Assembly (NCBI GenBank): GCA_013306675.1
Contig: JABLUY010000323.1
Span: forward strand, 1-33,822
DNA from: Thraustochytrium sp. TN22
Taxonomy: Eukaryota; Sar; Bigyra; Thraustochytrida; Thraustochytriidae
Direction: 5' to 3'
DNA length: 33,822 nucleotides
Within the stretch, counting starts at the first letter, position 1. Each line of letters opens with the position of its first letter. The notes under the pieces were generated by a model. It saw only the letters and a list, made by a program, of their open reading frames with translations. It searched no databases and was not told the DNA's origin. Below are positions 18,865 through 29,430 of this stretch, piece by piece. Made by a program: the position numbers and the translations under genes.

Positions 18865-21121
18865 GCGAGGCAGGGACGCGACATAGGTCAGGCTGCGGCA
18901 AATACAGGTGATCGTGGTCGTCGAGCTTGCACTTGGCGTCAGCATCAGGCTGTCCAAAAGGATGGATCTTGGCCTCGACCTCGTCCGAGGCAGCCCGCGG
19001 CTTGAGCTGCGTGGAGACGCCGCCGAGAAGCTTGCCAGTGTAGTCGTGCATGTGGCGAAGAAAGCCGGTCTTGGCGTCGGGCGTGTCCGGGATGGAGATG
19101 GGGGACCAGCAGTCGCGGTCTGGGGCACGGCCAAAGACGACCGTGGCGTTGAAGAGCGAAAAGCACGGGGGGCGGCCGGGAGCGGCGCGTTGCGTGGTGT
19201 GGTATGCGACGGCATGCCCAATCTCGGTGGGGCTGATGCAAGACAGGTCGACGCAGGGCTGGGCGTGGTAGATGGCGGCGAGCTCGCCGTCGATGGAGCC
19301 GTCGTCGGAAGCACAGTCGTCATTGCCGCCGTTGCCGCCGTGGTCGTCCATGCTCTCGACGATGAAGGCCGGTGCGCCGGCCGCGGCGCGGGCGTCCGAG
19401 GCCGAGTGGGCGTGGTGGGGGCGCGAGAGGGGCGCGCGCGGCGGCGGGAGCGTGGCCTCGTAGCTGGTGCTGTATGCATCGTCGTCATAGTCGTCGTCGT
19501 AGTCGTCGTAGAAGTCGTCGTCGTCATCGTCGTCGTCGTCGTAGGAGCCGAGATCGAGGTTGTCGAGGTCAAAGGTGCCGGCGTCGTCGACGATGGAGGC
19601 GTAGGAGGACTTCTTGTTGGTGAAGCGCAGGTGGAAGAGATCGGAGCCGCAGGAGAACATGGAGGCGTCGCTGTTGCGGCGGCGGCGGAAGGAGCGCACG
19701 GAGCGCACCGAGGGCGGCGGCCGGAAGGAGCGGCCGGAGCGGCCGGAGCGCACCGAGGTGGTCTCGTCGTCGAAGGCGGCCTTGGCGCCGTGCTTGGGCT
19801 CGAAGCAGTCGGCAACGGCCTTGGCGGTGGCCTCGGCCGCGGAGATCTCGGCGTGGCGAGCTTCCTCGTCGAGCGGGCTGGCGCCGTCGGCGGCGGCCGC
19901 CGCCGCGGCGGCGGCCGCGGCGGCGCGCTCTAGCGCCTGGGTCTCGCGCACGGCGGTCTCGAGCCAGCGCAGGTTGCGGAAGCTCGGCGCGGGCGTGAGG
20001 CCGGGCGTGTCGCCGTCGGAGCTGGCGAGCGAGGTGGGCGAGGTGATGCCAGGCGTGACATGCGGGATGGCAAAGCGCGAGTGGCGGCCGGCGACGGCGG
20101 CCACGGCGGCCGGGTTGGAGGCGGGCCCGGGGCGCGCGAGCGGGGTGGCGTCGGCGTCGGCGTCGGCGAGGGCGTCCGCGGGGGCGCCGCGTGCCGAGTG
20201 GCGGCGCGGGCGCGAGGCTGCCTCGGCGCCGGCGGCCTCCTGGTCCTCCTCTTCCTCGAGGATGGCGGCGGCGTTCCAGATGAGGTCAAAGGCGTCGTGG
20301 TGGCCGTGCGTGAGGCGGTCGTGGTCATAGGTCTCCTCGAGTTTGTGCATGGCGCGCGTGACGTCGGACTCCTGGCGCGTCAGGTTGACGACGCACTGGA
20401 TGCGCTCGAGCGCGGCAGCAAAGGGGCACACGTTTGGCTTCTGCAGGAGCGTGCGGAAGTTGTTGAATTCCGAGCCCTGGTTGAAGAGGAAGGTCTCCAG
20501 GTACTGCGCGATGAGGTGGATGTGCTGGTGGCGGCCCTTGCGGAAGCGGCGGAAGTAGAGCACGCGCGCCCAGCGGTCCTCGCGCTGCCAGCAGGCGAGG
20601 ATGCCGTCGAGCCAGTCGGTGAGCGCGCAGAGGATCATGGGCGCCGGCGCCTTTTCGAGCGTGACGGCGTCCGGGAAGCGCGGCACGGGCAGTTTCATCT
20701 TGATGAGGTCGCGGTCCAGCGCGCGGAACTCCTGCACGGAGCGCACGATGTCCCAGGTCTGCTCGGGCCCCTGCGCGTGGCTGATGCGCAGGCGCAGCAA
20801 GATGGCCGTCGAGTGCCGCGGGTGCAGCTGCAGGCTGGCGCGCAGCGTCAGGTCCTGCGCCACGGCCGTGTCCACGTAGCGGCCCCAGTACGCCACTGCG
20901 GCGGACTTGCGCGGCGCGGCGGCCGGCACCATGGCGGCCTTGTCCAGCTCTCCGTCGTGCGACCCGCACCGCGTGCGCAGGCCTGCGCTGGGCCTGCGCG
21001 CGGGCCGCACGCGCTCGCGCCGCTTGCCCACGGTCGGCGTGCGGTACCAGCACCCCAGGTCGTCCGCGTCCTCGTACCCGTCGCTCCACCGCTGCTGCCT
21101 CGAGCTCCTGTCCAGCATCAT
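18860..21121 (-). CDS. PX-domain protein with long disordered, acidic C-terminal half
   Basis: 753 residues from the MM pair at 21121-21116 (MMLDRSSRQ). PX domains bind phosphoinositides, mostly PI3P on endosomes. Seen: a PX-like fold at about 100-225 with LRLRISHAQ, WDIVRSVQEFRALDRDL, KLPVPRFPD and a terminal helix region LETFLFNQG; whether the basic PI3P pocket is complete cannot be judged by eye. Next come a helical segment (about 225-290), a Ser/Ala/Pro-rich linker, an Ala run near 400-415, an Arg/Ser stretch (SVRSGRSGRSFR), and an Asp/Tyr-rich tract at about 521-551. The C-terminal region (about 610-740) is more ordered (PCFSLFNATVVFGR) and unrecognised. Probably a membrane-trafficking adaptor; sorting-nexin identity is not certain. 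The open frame continues upstream of the chosen start through low-complexity DNA. Confidence 0.75.
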   Translation of the reverse strand: MMLDRSSRQQRWSDGYEDADDLGCWYRTPTVGKRRERVRPARRPSAGLRTRCGSHDGELDKAAMVPAAAPRKSAAVAYWGRYVDTAVAQDLTLRASLQLHPRHSTAILLRLRISHAQGPEQTWDIVRSVQEFRALDRDLIKMKLPVPRFPDAVTLEKAPAPMILCALTDWLDGILACWQREDRWARVLYFRRFRKGRHQHIHLIAQYLETFLFNQGSEFNNFRTLLQKPNVCPFAAALERIQCVVNLTRQESDVTRAMHKLEETYDHDRLTHGHHDAFDLIWNAAAILEEEEDQEAAGAEAASRPRRHSARGAPADALADADADATPLARPGPASNPAAVAAVAGRHSRFAIPHVTPGITSPTSLASSDGDTPGLTPAPSFRNLRWLETAVRETQALERAAAAAAAAAAAADGASPLDEEARHAEISAAEATAKAVADCFEPKHGAKAAFDDETTSVRSGRSGRSFRPPPSVRSVRSFRRRRNSDASMFSCGSDLFHLRFTNKKSSYASIVDDAGTFDLDNLDLGSYDDDDDDDDDFYDDYDDDYDDDAYSTSYEATLPPPRAPLSRPHHAHSASDARAAAGAPAFIVESMDDHGGNGGNDDCASDDGSIDGELAAIYHAQPCVDLSCISPTEIGHAVAYHTTQRAAPGRPPCFSLFNATVVFGRAPDRDCWSPISIPDTPDAKTGFLRHMHDYTGKLLGGVSTQLKPRAASDEVEAKIHPFGQPDADAKCKLDDHDHLYLPQPDLCRVPASR

Positions 21122-21422
21122 TTTCGCGCCTCCCGCGCCGCGCAGCGCGCCGCGCGCCGCCGCCGCCGCCGACTCGCCGCTCGTGCTCGCGCCCGCGCCC
21201 CTAGGGTTGCCCCTAGCCGGCCCTAGCGCAGCGCCTCGGCGCCTCGCCCGCGTGCCTCCGCCCTTGCGCCGCCGCTGCTGCTGCTGCTCAGCGCCTCCTC
21301 TCGCGCCTGCCCTTCGCGCCGCCGCGCGCCGCCGCGAGCGCTCGCGAGGCGAGCACGCGCGCGCGCGCCTCCGCTCGCGCCCCGGCCCGCCGGACCGCGC
21401 GGCCGGCAGGATGGAGATCGGC

Positions 21423-21455
<33 letters not shown>

Positions 21456-21520
21456 CACGGAGGGCGCCAGGCGCGAGGATGGATGGCGATGCCCTGACCG
21501 TGAGTGAGAGACGAGACGAT
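21122..21520 (-). promoter_or_regulatory. 5' flank of the PX gene
   Basis: GC-rich leader with three CCCTAG/CTAGGG-type motifs near 21199-21226, a (GATG)n run at about 21421-21456 and the string TCACTCACGGTCAG (minus strand, 21507-21494). The last resembles a branch site plus acceptor, and its 12-base core also occurs just before the tricorn ATG. No gene is supported here. Confidence 0.4.
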
Positions 21521-24399
21521 TCGCGGGCGACCGATCGACAGAAGCCGCGCCCGCGCAGCCGGCGCCTCGCGCCGCCGCCCGCCGCCCGCCGCCCGCTCGC
21601 CCGCCGCGCGCGGCAGGAGAAGGCAGTCTGCCGGCCGCAGCGCAGCGCAGCGCAGCACAGCGCAGCGCAGTCGCACGCGCAGTGCGGCGAAGTGCAGCCC
21701 GCCGGGTCCAAGTCAGTCAGCCGCTGTCAGCGACAGCGCACCAGGCAGCCAGAGCTGAGCGCGCGACGGCGAGGCCGCGGAGTGCGAGTCCGAGTCCGGG
21801 TCCGAGACCTGCCGTGCCGCGCCGTGCCTGGCCCGCGCTCGCAGGTGGGCGCGCGGGGGCGCCGCCGCAAGTCGGCTATGCGCGCCGCGCAAGTCGGCTA
21901 TGCGCGCCGCGCCCCTTGCGCGCGCGCGCGCAAGTGGCCGTCGGGCGCTTCTCGGCGGGCCGCCGCCGCCGCCGCCACCGCCGCCGCGGGGGCGCGCCCG
22001 CTCGCGCGCCGGCAGCCGCGACGCGAGGCGAGGCGAGGCGCGGCGCGGCGAGGCGAGGCGCGGCCGCCAGGCCCGCCGCCGGGCGCCGCCGAGGGACCGC
22101 GCGGGCGCGCCGGCGCAGACGGCGCGGGCAGGCGACCGGAGGCGAGCGAGGCGGCGCGGGCCAGCCAGCAGCGTGATCTGGTCCGGCGAGACAGCGCCGG
22201 TCCGGCCGCGGCGGACCGGCGGCGACGCGAGGCGCGGTCCTGGCAGCGACTCCCGTGGGGCGCTGCACGCGGCGCGCAGGCGCGCGGCGCGCAGGAGCGC
22301 GGCGCGCAGGCGCGCGGCGCCGGGCGCGCTGCGATGCCGAGCCGAGCGTGGCGACTCGGAGCGCGGCAGACAAGCTAGCGGCGCTGGCGGCTGCCTGCGG
22401 CGCGGGCTGGCGGGGCCGAGACTCGCCGGTTTGGCTGCTGCTTACTGCTGCAAACCTGCGGCGGGTGACTCGGCGCCGACGTCGCCGCTGTCGGGTGAGC
22501 TAGCTAACTACGCGGGTGGGGCTGTAGCTTGGCTTGCGAGGGCGAGAGCTTGCGAGAGCTTCCTCGCTCGCTCGATGCCGGCGGGGCAGGCAGACTCTGG
22601 CAGGACTCCGGACGCTGAAGCACAGCAGCAACGCAGCCAGCGCTGCAGCCGCAGGCTCACAGGCTGCTTGCTGCCAGGAGGCAGCGTTGCTTCTGGCGGC
22701 AGCGGTGCGTTGCGTTGCTGTGCTTGACAGCTCTTGTCCGGCCCGTGCCACCGTGGCCACGCCGCCACTGGTCATGGCTGGCTGGGCCGCGTCAGTGCCG
22801 TGCCGCCCAGCCAGCTGGCTGCGGCTGCGGCTGCGCCGAGGCAAAGCAACGCAAAGCAAAGCAACGCGAGGCTGGCGCGGACGTGCTAGCCGCTTGGCGA
22901 CCGAAAGCTAGTTGCTTGATGGCGTGCTGCATTCGCGGGTTTTGTCCATCCTGTCAGCTTCTTTCGGCAGGACGCGTGCCTGGAAGACCGGCATGCCCGC
23001 TGCCTCCGCGCGCGGGGCACCTCGCTGCGCGCCGGGTTCGACTCGGATGGATGGCCGCCGTCAGCCGAATCGGGATGCTTGCCTTGCGCGCCGCGGCCAC
23101 GCAACAACTCGCCACGCGGGCACGAGTGTACACTGTGCACAAAGCCGTCTTGGCGTGGCGACGTACGCCACCACGCACTTTACCACAGGCCAGGCCAGGC
23201 CGGTCCGGTCCGCTTCATCTGCTGCTCCTTGCCGCCAAGCCAAAATCGGCCAACGCATCCTGCACCTGCCCTTTCTGCCTCTCGTAGGTCGCCGCAGCAC
23301 GCGGCTTCCAGGCCTCGCGCCGCCTTGCTGCCAGCCGCCGCCGGCGCGGCGCCGCCGCGGTCGCGCCTCTCTGTGACAGCGCCACGTCTTCGCGCTTCGG
23401 CCGCGCCCCGCAGCGCGCGTATGCCACCGGAGCGCTCCAGTTTCCTGCTGGCAGGCAGGACCGGCCCCTCCGCCCGTTCTGTTCTGTTCCTTATTCTTCA
23501 CCAGCCGGCCGTTCTCCTCGCCGGGCCAAGGGAACGAACCGGGAACGCGGGACCGTAATCGAGCTGGGGGTGTGCGCGGGCTCCGGTGCCGTCATTCAAG
23601 TTCATGTCAGCAGTCATGAGCATTGCCGCGAGCATGATCGCATGATCGCATGATCACGATCAGAGCCGCACTGCTGCACCCGGGCCGCCGTCGCCGTTCG
23701 TTGATTTCGTCCAGGCCGCAAGGTCCCGAGGCCGGCGGCGGCCGCACGGCGGCGCCACGCGGCCACGGCCGAGCCGAGAAGCCAAGCCCGGTGAAGAAGA
23801 AGGCCTGGCTGGCGCTCGCTGCCCCGGAAGGGGCTGCCATCTCCGCGCGTGCAGTGCGCCCGCCGGCGGCCACAAGACGTGCGCGCGAGGCGGGCAGGCG
23901 GTGCAGGCAGTGCAGGCTGGCTGGCTGACCAGGCGGGCGTCGAGCGCAGACCGCTGTCGCGAAGTCGCGAGCGCCAGGCAGGCAGGCAGGCGGGCAGGCA
24001 GGCGCTGCGCGGCGCGTCCCCTCTCGGCATTCCCGTCGTGACGACAGCTCAAGGCTCTCTCTCTTCCCGTCCGCGTGCGGCGCTTGGTTCACTTCACGGC
24101 CGGGCGGCGACGGCTGGCGCCTCGCGAGCCGCGTGCAGAGCCACATCGCCAGCGCTGCGCGGCGCAGCGGCGGCGTCTGCAGCGGGAGCCGCGGCAGGCA
24201 GCAGCAGCAGAGCGGCAGCAGCCGCAGCGAGGCAGGTGCAGAGCGCCGAGCACGGAGAGGTACAGCGCGCCGCAGCCCAGCTCGGGTGCGGAACATACAC
24301 CGGTGGGTGCCGTGCCCGGCGTGCCGGACCAGGGCGAGAGCGTCGTGCACAAGTGGCAGGACTCGGAGACGAGCCCCGGCGCGAGCTGACAGACACGCG
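21521..24399. other. 2.9-kb stretch with no confident gene
   Basis: Open frames on both strands are Arg/Ala-rich translations of GC-rich repeats and lack domains. Recognisable content is (GCGCA)-type repeats near 21638-21690, (GGCGAGGC) runs near 22026-22070, (GCGCGCAGG) repeats near 22270-22322, a GCATGATC repeat near 23632-23660 and a (GGCA)n run near 23980-24002. It presumably holds the promoters of the divergent PX gene and the 24400 gene. Non-coding RNA or short exons cannot be excluded by eye. Confidence 0.4.
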
Positions 24400-25329
24400 A
24401 TGGGGTCGAACCCGTCCAAGGATGGCGTGCCGCAGCCCGTGCACCTGGGCCCGCGCGGGTCGCTGCGCAGGTCGCTGAGCAGACGCGTCTCGGGGATGCC
24501 GCAGAGCGGGGCGGCCAGGGACCGCCAGAGCGCGCGGCCCGCGCCCATGCAGCGCGCGGTGTCCGACATCTCGGATCTTTCGTGGATGCGGCGGCCGCCG
24601 TCGCAGGACCTCCTGGACGAGCTCAACATTCCGCCGCCGCCCTCCACGCCGCCGCCCCTGGAGCGCGCGCAGTCGGCGCGGGCCTCGGGTCCCGTGCGCG
24701 GCCTTGCCCGCGCCCGCAGCGCGCGGCCCGCGAGCCGGCCCTCGTCAACGGGGGCGGCGGCGCGCGTCGTGCAGGTCGGAGGCAAGCACGTCGTGCTGCG
24801 CCAGACGCCCGTCGACGTGCAGTATGTGGATTACACCGTGGTACCGCTGCTGCTGCGGTCCGGCCTCGCCTACGAGGTTGCCACGGCCTACGCCGTGCGC
24901 CTGCAGGCGCTCGAAACGCAGGAGGAGGTCATGGCCGTCATGGACAGTGCGGACACGCTGCTCGCCGACCTCGACGATGCCGGCGTCGTCCTCTCGGACA
25001 GCGTGCGCCAGAAGCTCCAGACGGACCGCCTCTGGCGCGGCAAGCGCATGTCCACCACCGGTCCTGCAGAGCGCGATCGCAAGTCCTTCGTCTACTACCG
25101 CGCCAGCGAGCGTGTAACCTCGCTGCGCGCCGAGCGCGAGCACGGCGACTTCGACCCTGCGCCGACCCAATCCTCCACGGAGCGTCTGCGCTCGCACCCG
25201 CGGCCTCGCTCACAGTTTGTCGGGGGTCGCGCCGGCACCCAGTCCCCGGAGGAGGTTGCGCTTGATGTCCAGCTCACGCCCGAGCAGCGCCAGCAGCTCG
25301 ACCATCTCTTTCATGCCACCGGCCGCTGA
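24400..25329 (+). CDS. Probably N-myristoylated protein with SAM-like helical domain
   Basis: 309 residues, ATG at 24400. The N-terminus MGSNPSKDG fits the myristoylation pattern (Gly2, small residue at 6, Lys at 7), so membrane attachment is likely. Residues 10-125 are Arg/Ser/Pro-rich and disordered, with basic RRSLSRR and several possible phosphorylation sites. Residues about 130-215 form a helical bundle (VVPLLLRSGLAYEVATAYA, then LLADLDDAGVVLSDSVRQKL) whose spacing is like a SAM domain; this is by-eye similarity. The tail is charged and ends LTPEQRQQLDHLFHATGR. The start is chosen because the myristoylation motif begins exactly there, although the frame is open further upstream. The function is unknown; a membrane-tethered scaffold is a reasonable guess. 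Confidence 0.65.
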   Translation: MGSNPSKDGVPQPVHLGPRGSLRRSLSRRVSGMPQSGAARDRQSARPAPMQRAVSDISDLSWMRRPPSQDLLDELNIPPPPSTPPPLERAQSARASGPVRGLARARSARPASRPSSTGAAARVVQVGGKHVVLRQTPVDVQYVDYTVVPLLLRSGLAYEVATAYAVRLQALETQEEVMAVMDSADTLLADLDDAGVVLSDSVRQKLQTDRLWRGKRMSTTGPAERDRKSFVYYRASERVTSLRAEREHGDFDPAPTQSSTERLRSHPRPRSQFVGGRAGTQSPEEVALDVQLTPEQRQQLDHLFHATGR

Positions 25330-25390
25330 CTGCGGGGCCGATGAGGTACCAGCGAGGACGTGACCAGCGGCCGACGACGACGACATATAG

Positions 25391-25496
25391 GAACAGCGCG
25401 ACCGTGGCCGATGACATGAACAGCGTGGCCGACGACAAGAACAGCGCGGCCAACGACGACATGAACAGCGCGGCCAACAACATAAACAGCGGCCTT
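25391..25496 (+). repeat. 21-24-base minisatellite after the 24400 gene
   Basis: Four units of GCC-GA(T/C)GAC-ATGAACAGCG type with 21- or 24-base steps. Because the steps are multiples of three, the repeat stays in frame in a 61-codon frame (25341-25526) encoding ADDMNS-like units. It could be a tiny coding repeat, but its position in the presumed 3' UTR and lack of context make a plain minisatellite more likely. Confidence 0.7.
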
Positions 25497-25742
25497 TGCC
25501 GTATGACCTTCGCGTGGCGACGGTGAGGATCCGGAAGTTGGCGAACGCCCCAGAAGGGTTGTATCGTCGCCATCGGCAGCTTACGAGGCAGCTCACGCGG
25601 CACGATGCATGTGTGTTCCCCTTTATTGCACTGCATCGCCATGACCATCATCCCAACGGGCCATGACCATAACACCATTTTGTTGATTTATTCTTCTTGA
25701 ACCAGGAACGCTATTCTTACTGTACCACGACCACACAATACT

Positions 25743-25850
25743 CGCTTGCTCGCTCGCTTGCTTGCTCAGATGCTTGCTCAGATGCTTGCTCAGATGCTCG
25801 CTCGCTTGCTTGCTCAGATGCTTGCTCAGATGCTTGCACACTCAATCGCT
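25743..25850. repeat. GCTT/GCTC and 12-base (GCTCAGATGCTT) repeats
   Basis: A run of CTCGCTTG units followed by about five copies of GCTCAGATGCTT interrupted by GCTCGCTCGCTT. It lies between the convergent 24400 gene and SmG, in 3'-flanking DNA. No gene is seen between 25330 and 25877. Confidence 0.85.
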
Positions 25851-25877
25851 TGCCCTCACATGCAACGCCTCCAGCCA

Positions 25878-26206
25878 CTAGAGAATCGGGTCGAGGCTCT
25901 CGATCTCCACAATGCTGTTGCCGCGGATGACCACCATGCCCAGGTCGTTCACCTCGTCCTCGCTCACCACCTCCTCCGTGTCATCCAGCACGAGGTTCAT
26001 GAACGGGTCATAGCCGCGCAGCACGCCGCGCACCGTCCTGTTCGCGTTCAGCCGCACGCTCAGCCGCTTCTCCATGCACCTGTGCCGCCGCGCCAGCTCG
26101 TCGTTGTTCGTCAGTCTCCCGCTGCGCCCGGCGCACCTCGCCGCCCCCCGCACCGAACGCACTTCTTCAGGTCGGGGCCGCCGTGCTTGGCCGCCGCCTG
26201 CGACAT
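25878..26206 (-). CDS. SNRPG: Small nuclear ribonucleoprotein SmG, two exons
   Basis: Exon 1 is 26206-26163 and exon 2 is 26079-25878, giving 81 residues, the normal SmG length. SmG is one of seven Sm proteins that form the ring on U1, U2, U4 and U5 snRNAs. Seen: the N-terminus ends GGPDLKK and joins CMEKRLSVRLN across the intron; Sm1 motif region VRGVLRGYDPFMNLVLDD; Sm2 motif region MVVIRGNSIVEIE. RGYDPFMNLV and GMVVIRGNSI are highly characteristic of SmG. Reading through the intron instead would give an Arg/Gly-rich N-terminus unlike any SmG. It is convergent with the 24400 gene. The gene shows that the organism has a spliceosome. Confidence 0.93.
26080..26162 (-). other. Spliceosomal intron of SmG, 83 bases
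   Basis: Donor GTGCGT, acceptor CGGCACAG, with ACTGACGA about 36 bases before the acceptor. Removing it joins the conserved N-terminus to the Sm fold in frame (phase 2). It is the best-supported intron in the window because the protein family fixes both ends. Confidence 0.88.
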
Positions 26207-29200
26207 GCTGCCGCGCTCTCGCCGCTCTCGCCGCCGCCGCCGCCGCCGCCGCCGCCCGCTGCCCGCCGCCGCGCGCGCGCCGCCTCCCGCTCTGCGCCGC
26301 CGCCGCCGCCGCCACGGCTATCCGGTCTATCTCGGTTTGGGCCGCTTCTCCTTTGGGCCGCTTTCTTGCGGCACTTCACTGCGAAGTTGGGCCTGCTCTG
26401 AGAGACAGGCTCCTCGAGCACTCCATCCCGTGGGCGCCTCGCGCCCGGCCATGGCTCGCCTCCTGCAGTTGCATGCTGGGCATTGCTGGCCATGGCGCTC
26501 TTGGTGGCGCGCGCGGCCGGACGCGCGCGACTTGGGATGACGGCGGGAGGCCGGTCGACCGATCGATCGATCGATTGATCTAGGTGGCGCGGTCGACCTG
26601 GGACGCGCGAGTCATCATCACTGTCATCAGACCAGGAGCCTGCCCGAGCGTTTCATCCCAGGTAAGATAAGATGTCGATCTCACCCGGAACACGATTCGC
26701 CAGCGGCCGGGCCAGCCACCTGCCAGGCACGGCAGCATCTGGGAAGCCTGGGAAGGGAGCCTGCCGACCCAACAGCCGGCCTGACAGACGTCGAGCCTGG
26801 GCCAGCGGCCGCGACTCGGACGGGGGCCGCCAGGCTTATACCAACAACCGGCCAACAACCGACCAACAGCCGCAGGCCATCATCTGGCTGTCAACCGGCG
26901 AGTCTTGCCAACCTGAAGGCCATGCTCCGAGCTTATCTCGACTTCGAGGCCGCGGCCAGCGGAACGCACAGGACGCGGCCTGGTTGGCGACCCGCGCTGA
27001 CATCGACGCGAGACGCCCAACACGACTCAGACTCGGTCCAGAGTCAGTGCGAGCGTCTCGCCGAGAGACGCGTCTCGTCCTTCCCGGACGGTACCACCGC
27101 GGACTTTTTGCGCGCATCTCTCTCATAGGCTGGCTGGCCGGCCGACCTGCGAGCTGGCTGGCTGGCTGGCGACCAAACATACCTGGCCAGGAAACCTGGC
27201 TGTGCCTCGACTCGCGCGCGCGCGCTGCCGGGGCTGTCCTGCCCGCCAGCCAGCCGCGGCTCTGGCAGGCTGGCCGCTCGCTCGCCAACGCGGCCGCGCG
27301 TCCTGCCGCTGCGCTCGCAAAAAGGCCGCCCCGCAACATCCCTCGTTTCCCCGCTCTGTGGTCCAAGCTGTGGGCGCACTGTGATTCACTGTGATTCTGC
27401 CCGAACGGCGACCAGTGCCATCCCGACACCGCCAACTCGGCGGCTACCCATCCAGGCAGGACGCGCTAGGATCGGTGGCGGCCAGAGACCGGCCAGAGGC
27501 GGCCTCCGCCTCCGGCCGCTGGTGACACGCGCCCCACCAGGATGCTCGCTGGTCGCGTGGTGAAGCTCAGCATCTGCTCGTCTCGCTGTTGCAGGGCAGG
27601 ATGCTTCACCTGCTCCGCAAGATGGCCTTTCTCAGGTTGATGCAGGAAGCTACATTGATGGGTGCAAGTCAAGCGAAGCAAGCGTGTCCCACGGCCCAAG
27701 ATCGCGCGCGCGCGCGCGCGGCCGTCCGGCCCACCCCCTGGGCTGCCTGGCTGCCTGCCCGCTGGCCGGCCGCTCCCCGCGCGTCCGTCGTCCGTCTGTT
27801 TGCCTGTCTGTCATGTCAGTCTGCTCAATCGCGCCAGAGCTGCGCTCGCTCGGGGCGTGGCATCGGCGGCGAGCATGGCAAGTTGAAGTAACTACGGCAG
27901 GCAGGAGCCTTCGGCTCGGGCTGGCCGGGGGGGGGCCGAGCCTCCAACGCCTCCCCAACAGGTCAGCTGTGGGATGTGCCTGCGACCCACCCACAACAGC
28001 ACCCTGGCTGCTGCCTCTGCCGGCCGCCGCCGCGCAGCCGCGGCCCCAGCCGCCGCGAGGATCGGGCCCGCCAGCGCGGCGGCCCGGGCGCACTCGAACA
28101 GGATCGCGCGCGACCGGCCGCCGCGCGGGCGGTCGCGCAGGCGCAGGGCGTCTCGCCTCGCCTCGCCTCGCCTCGCCTCGCCCGGCTCAACCTGGCTGGA
28201 GGCGGGTCTGGCCTCCGCCAGGCCGGGGCGATGCGGTCCCAGTAACTGCACAGTGGCTGTGCAGCACCGGCCTGGCGTACAGGCCAACCTGCCCGCGGGA
28301 CGGCCAGCCGTAGCCACTGGTAGCGTGGGCTGGTACCAGCAGCGTAGCTCCAGTAGCGGTGGCGCGAAAGACCGGCCGCCGCCGCCTGGCTCGGCACCGA
28401 CCGCTCCGCGCTCCAGGCTCGCGCCGCGACGCGCGGAAAGAAGCGCCCGCTGCCGTCCGGCCGCACCGAGACGAGACGAGACGAGACGAGCGCGACGAGC
28501 GGCCCTGTGTTCTTCTGGGCTCTTTGTTGGCTGCTCCTGCTCGGGCGCTCGAGCGACTCGAAGCGAGCCCTCGGGCTGCCCGAGCTGGCGATCGCGGCGG
28601 CGTGACGCATGGACGCAGCACGGCGGGCAAGCAAGGCCAACAGCCGTCGGAATGCGGTACGCCGCGCTCTCCTGCTGCGCGCCAACGCTCGCGGGGATCC
28701 GCAGCTGAGTCGAGCCGGGCAGCGTTTCGGAGGCATCTGCTGTGCGGTTTGCGTGCAAGGAACGCGCGGCTGCGCACGCTGCTGCGCAACTCGGCGCAAC
28801 TCGGCGCAGATTGGCGCACGCACTGGCATGGACTCGCACGCGTGCCTGCCGAGGTCTCGGCAGCGGCCGGCATACTTGCGCGAGGCCTGCAGCTTGCGGG
28901 GCGCTGCAGCCAGCTCAACGCCCGCGCGCGCCCCTCTCGTCTTTCGTGCCGTCCAGCCCGTCCAGGTGCGGCGCCGCCCCGCAGCTCCACTGCGACATCT
29001 GGACGGCGGCCACACCGCCTCCTGCCACGCCAGGTTCGCGCATTGCACGACGAAAAGAGACTCGGCGGTGGCGGAAGGCTTGGAAGACATCGCCTGGGCT
29101 GAGCAGGACGAGCGCTCGGACGCAGGCGGAGCACCTCGGCCGGCGTGCGCTACGCGCGAGCGACCGGCGTGCGGCCAGCCAGGCCGCGACGGCGTGCGGC

Positions 29201-29229
29201 CAGCTGCCGCTGCAGGCTACTCGAGCTGG

Positions 29230-29249
29230 CTAGCTAGCTAGCTAGCTAG
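29230..29249. repeat. (TAGC)n microsatellite
   Basis: Five TAGC units, the same tetranucleotide as at 18841-18864. Self-complementary. Confidence 0.85.
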
Positions 29250-29430
29250 GAGGCGAAATAAACGCACGCCCGAGCCTGAGAGCGAGCCTCGCGACTGCTG
29301 GGGCTGGCGAGCGTGCGTGCGTGCGTGAGGAGGGCCTGGACTCGGTCCGAGCCACGCCGCCCGGGACTCGGGCAGGACCCGACCCGCCCGCCCTTGGACT
29401 CGGCCACGAAGTCGCGCACAGTCAGGCCGC

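Noticed and set aside
23025-23045. GGGTTCGACTCGG as a possible tRNA T-arm
   Set aside because: The flanking bases do not pair as a five-base T stem and no D-arm or acceptor stem is visible upstream.
24400-24420. GGTCGAACCC resembling a tRNA T-loop
   Set aside because: It is the start of the coding sequence for MGSNPS; no acceptor stem or anticodon arm can be built around it.
26163-26315. N-terminal Ala/Arg-rich extension of SmG from unspliced reading
   Set aside because: Splicing at GTGCGT...CACAG gives the normal 81-residue SmG with a conserved N-terminus; the extension is intron and upstream DNA.
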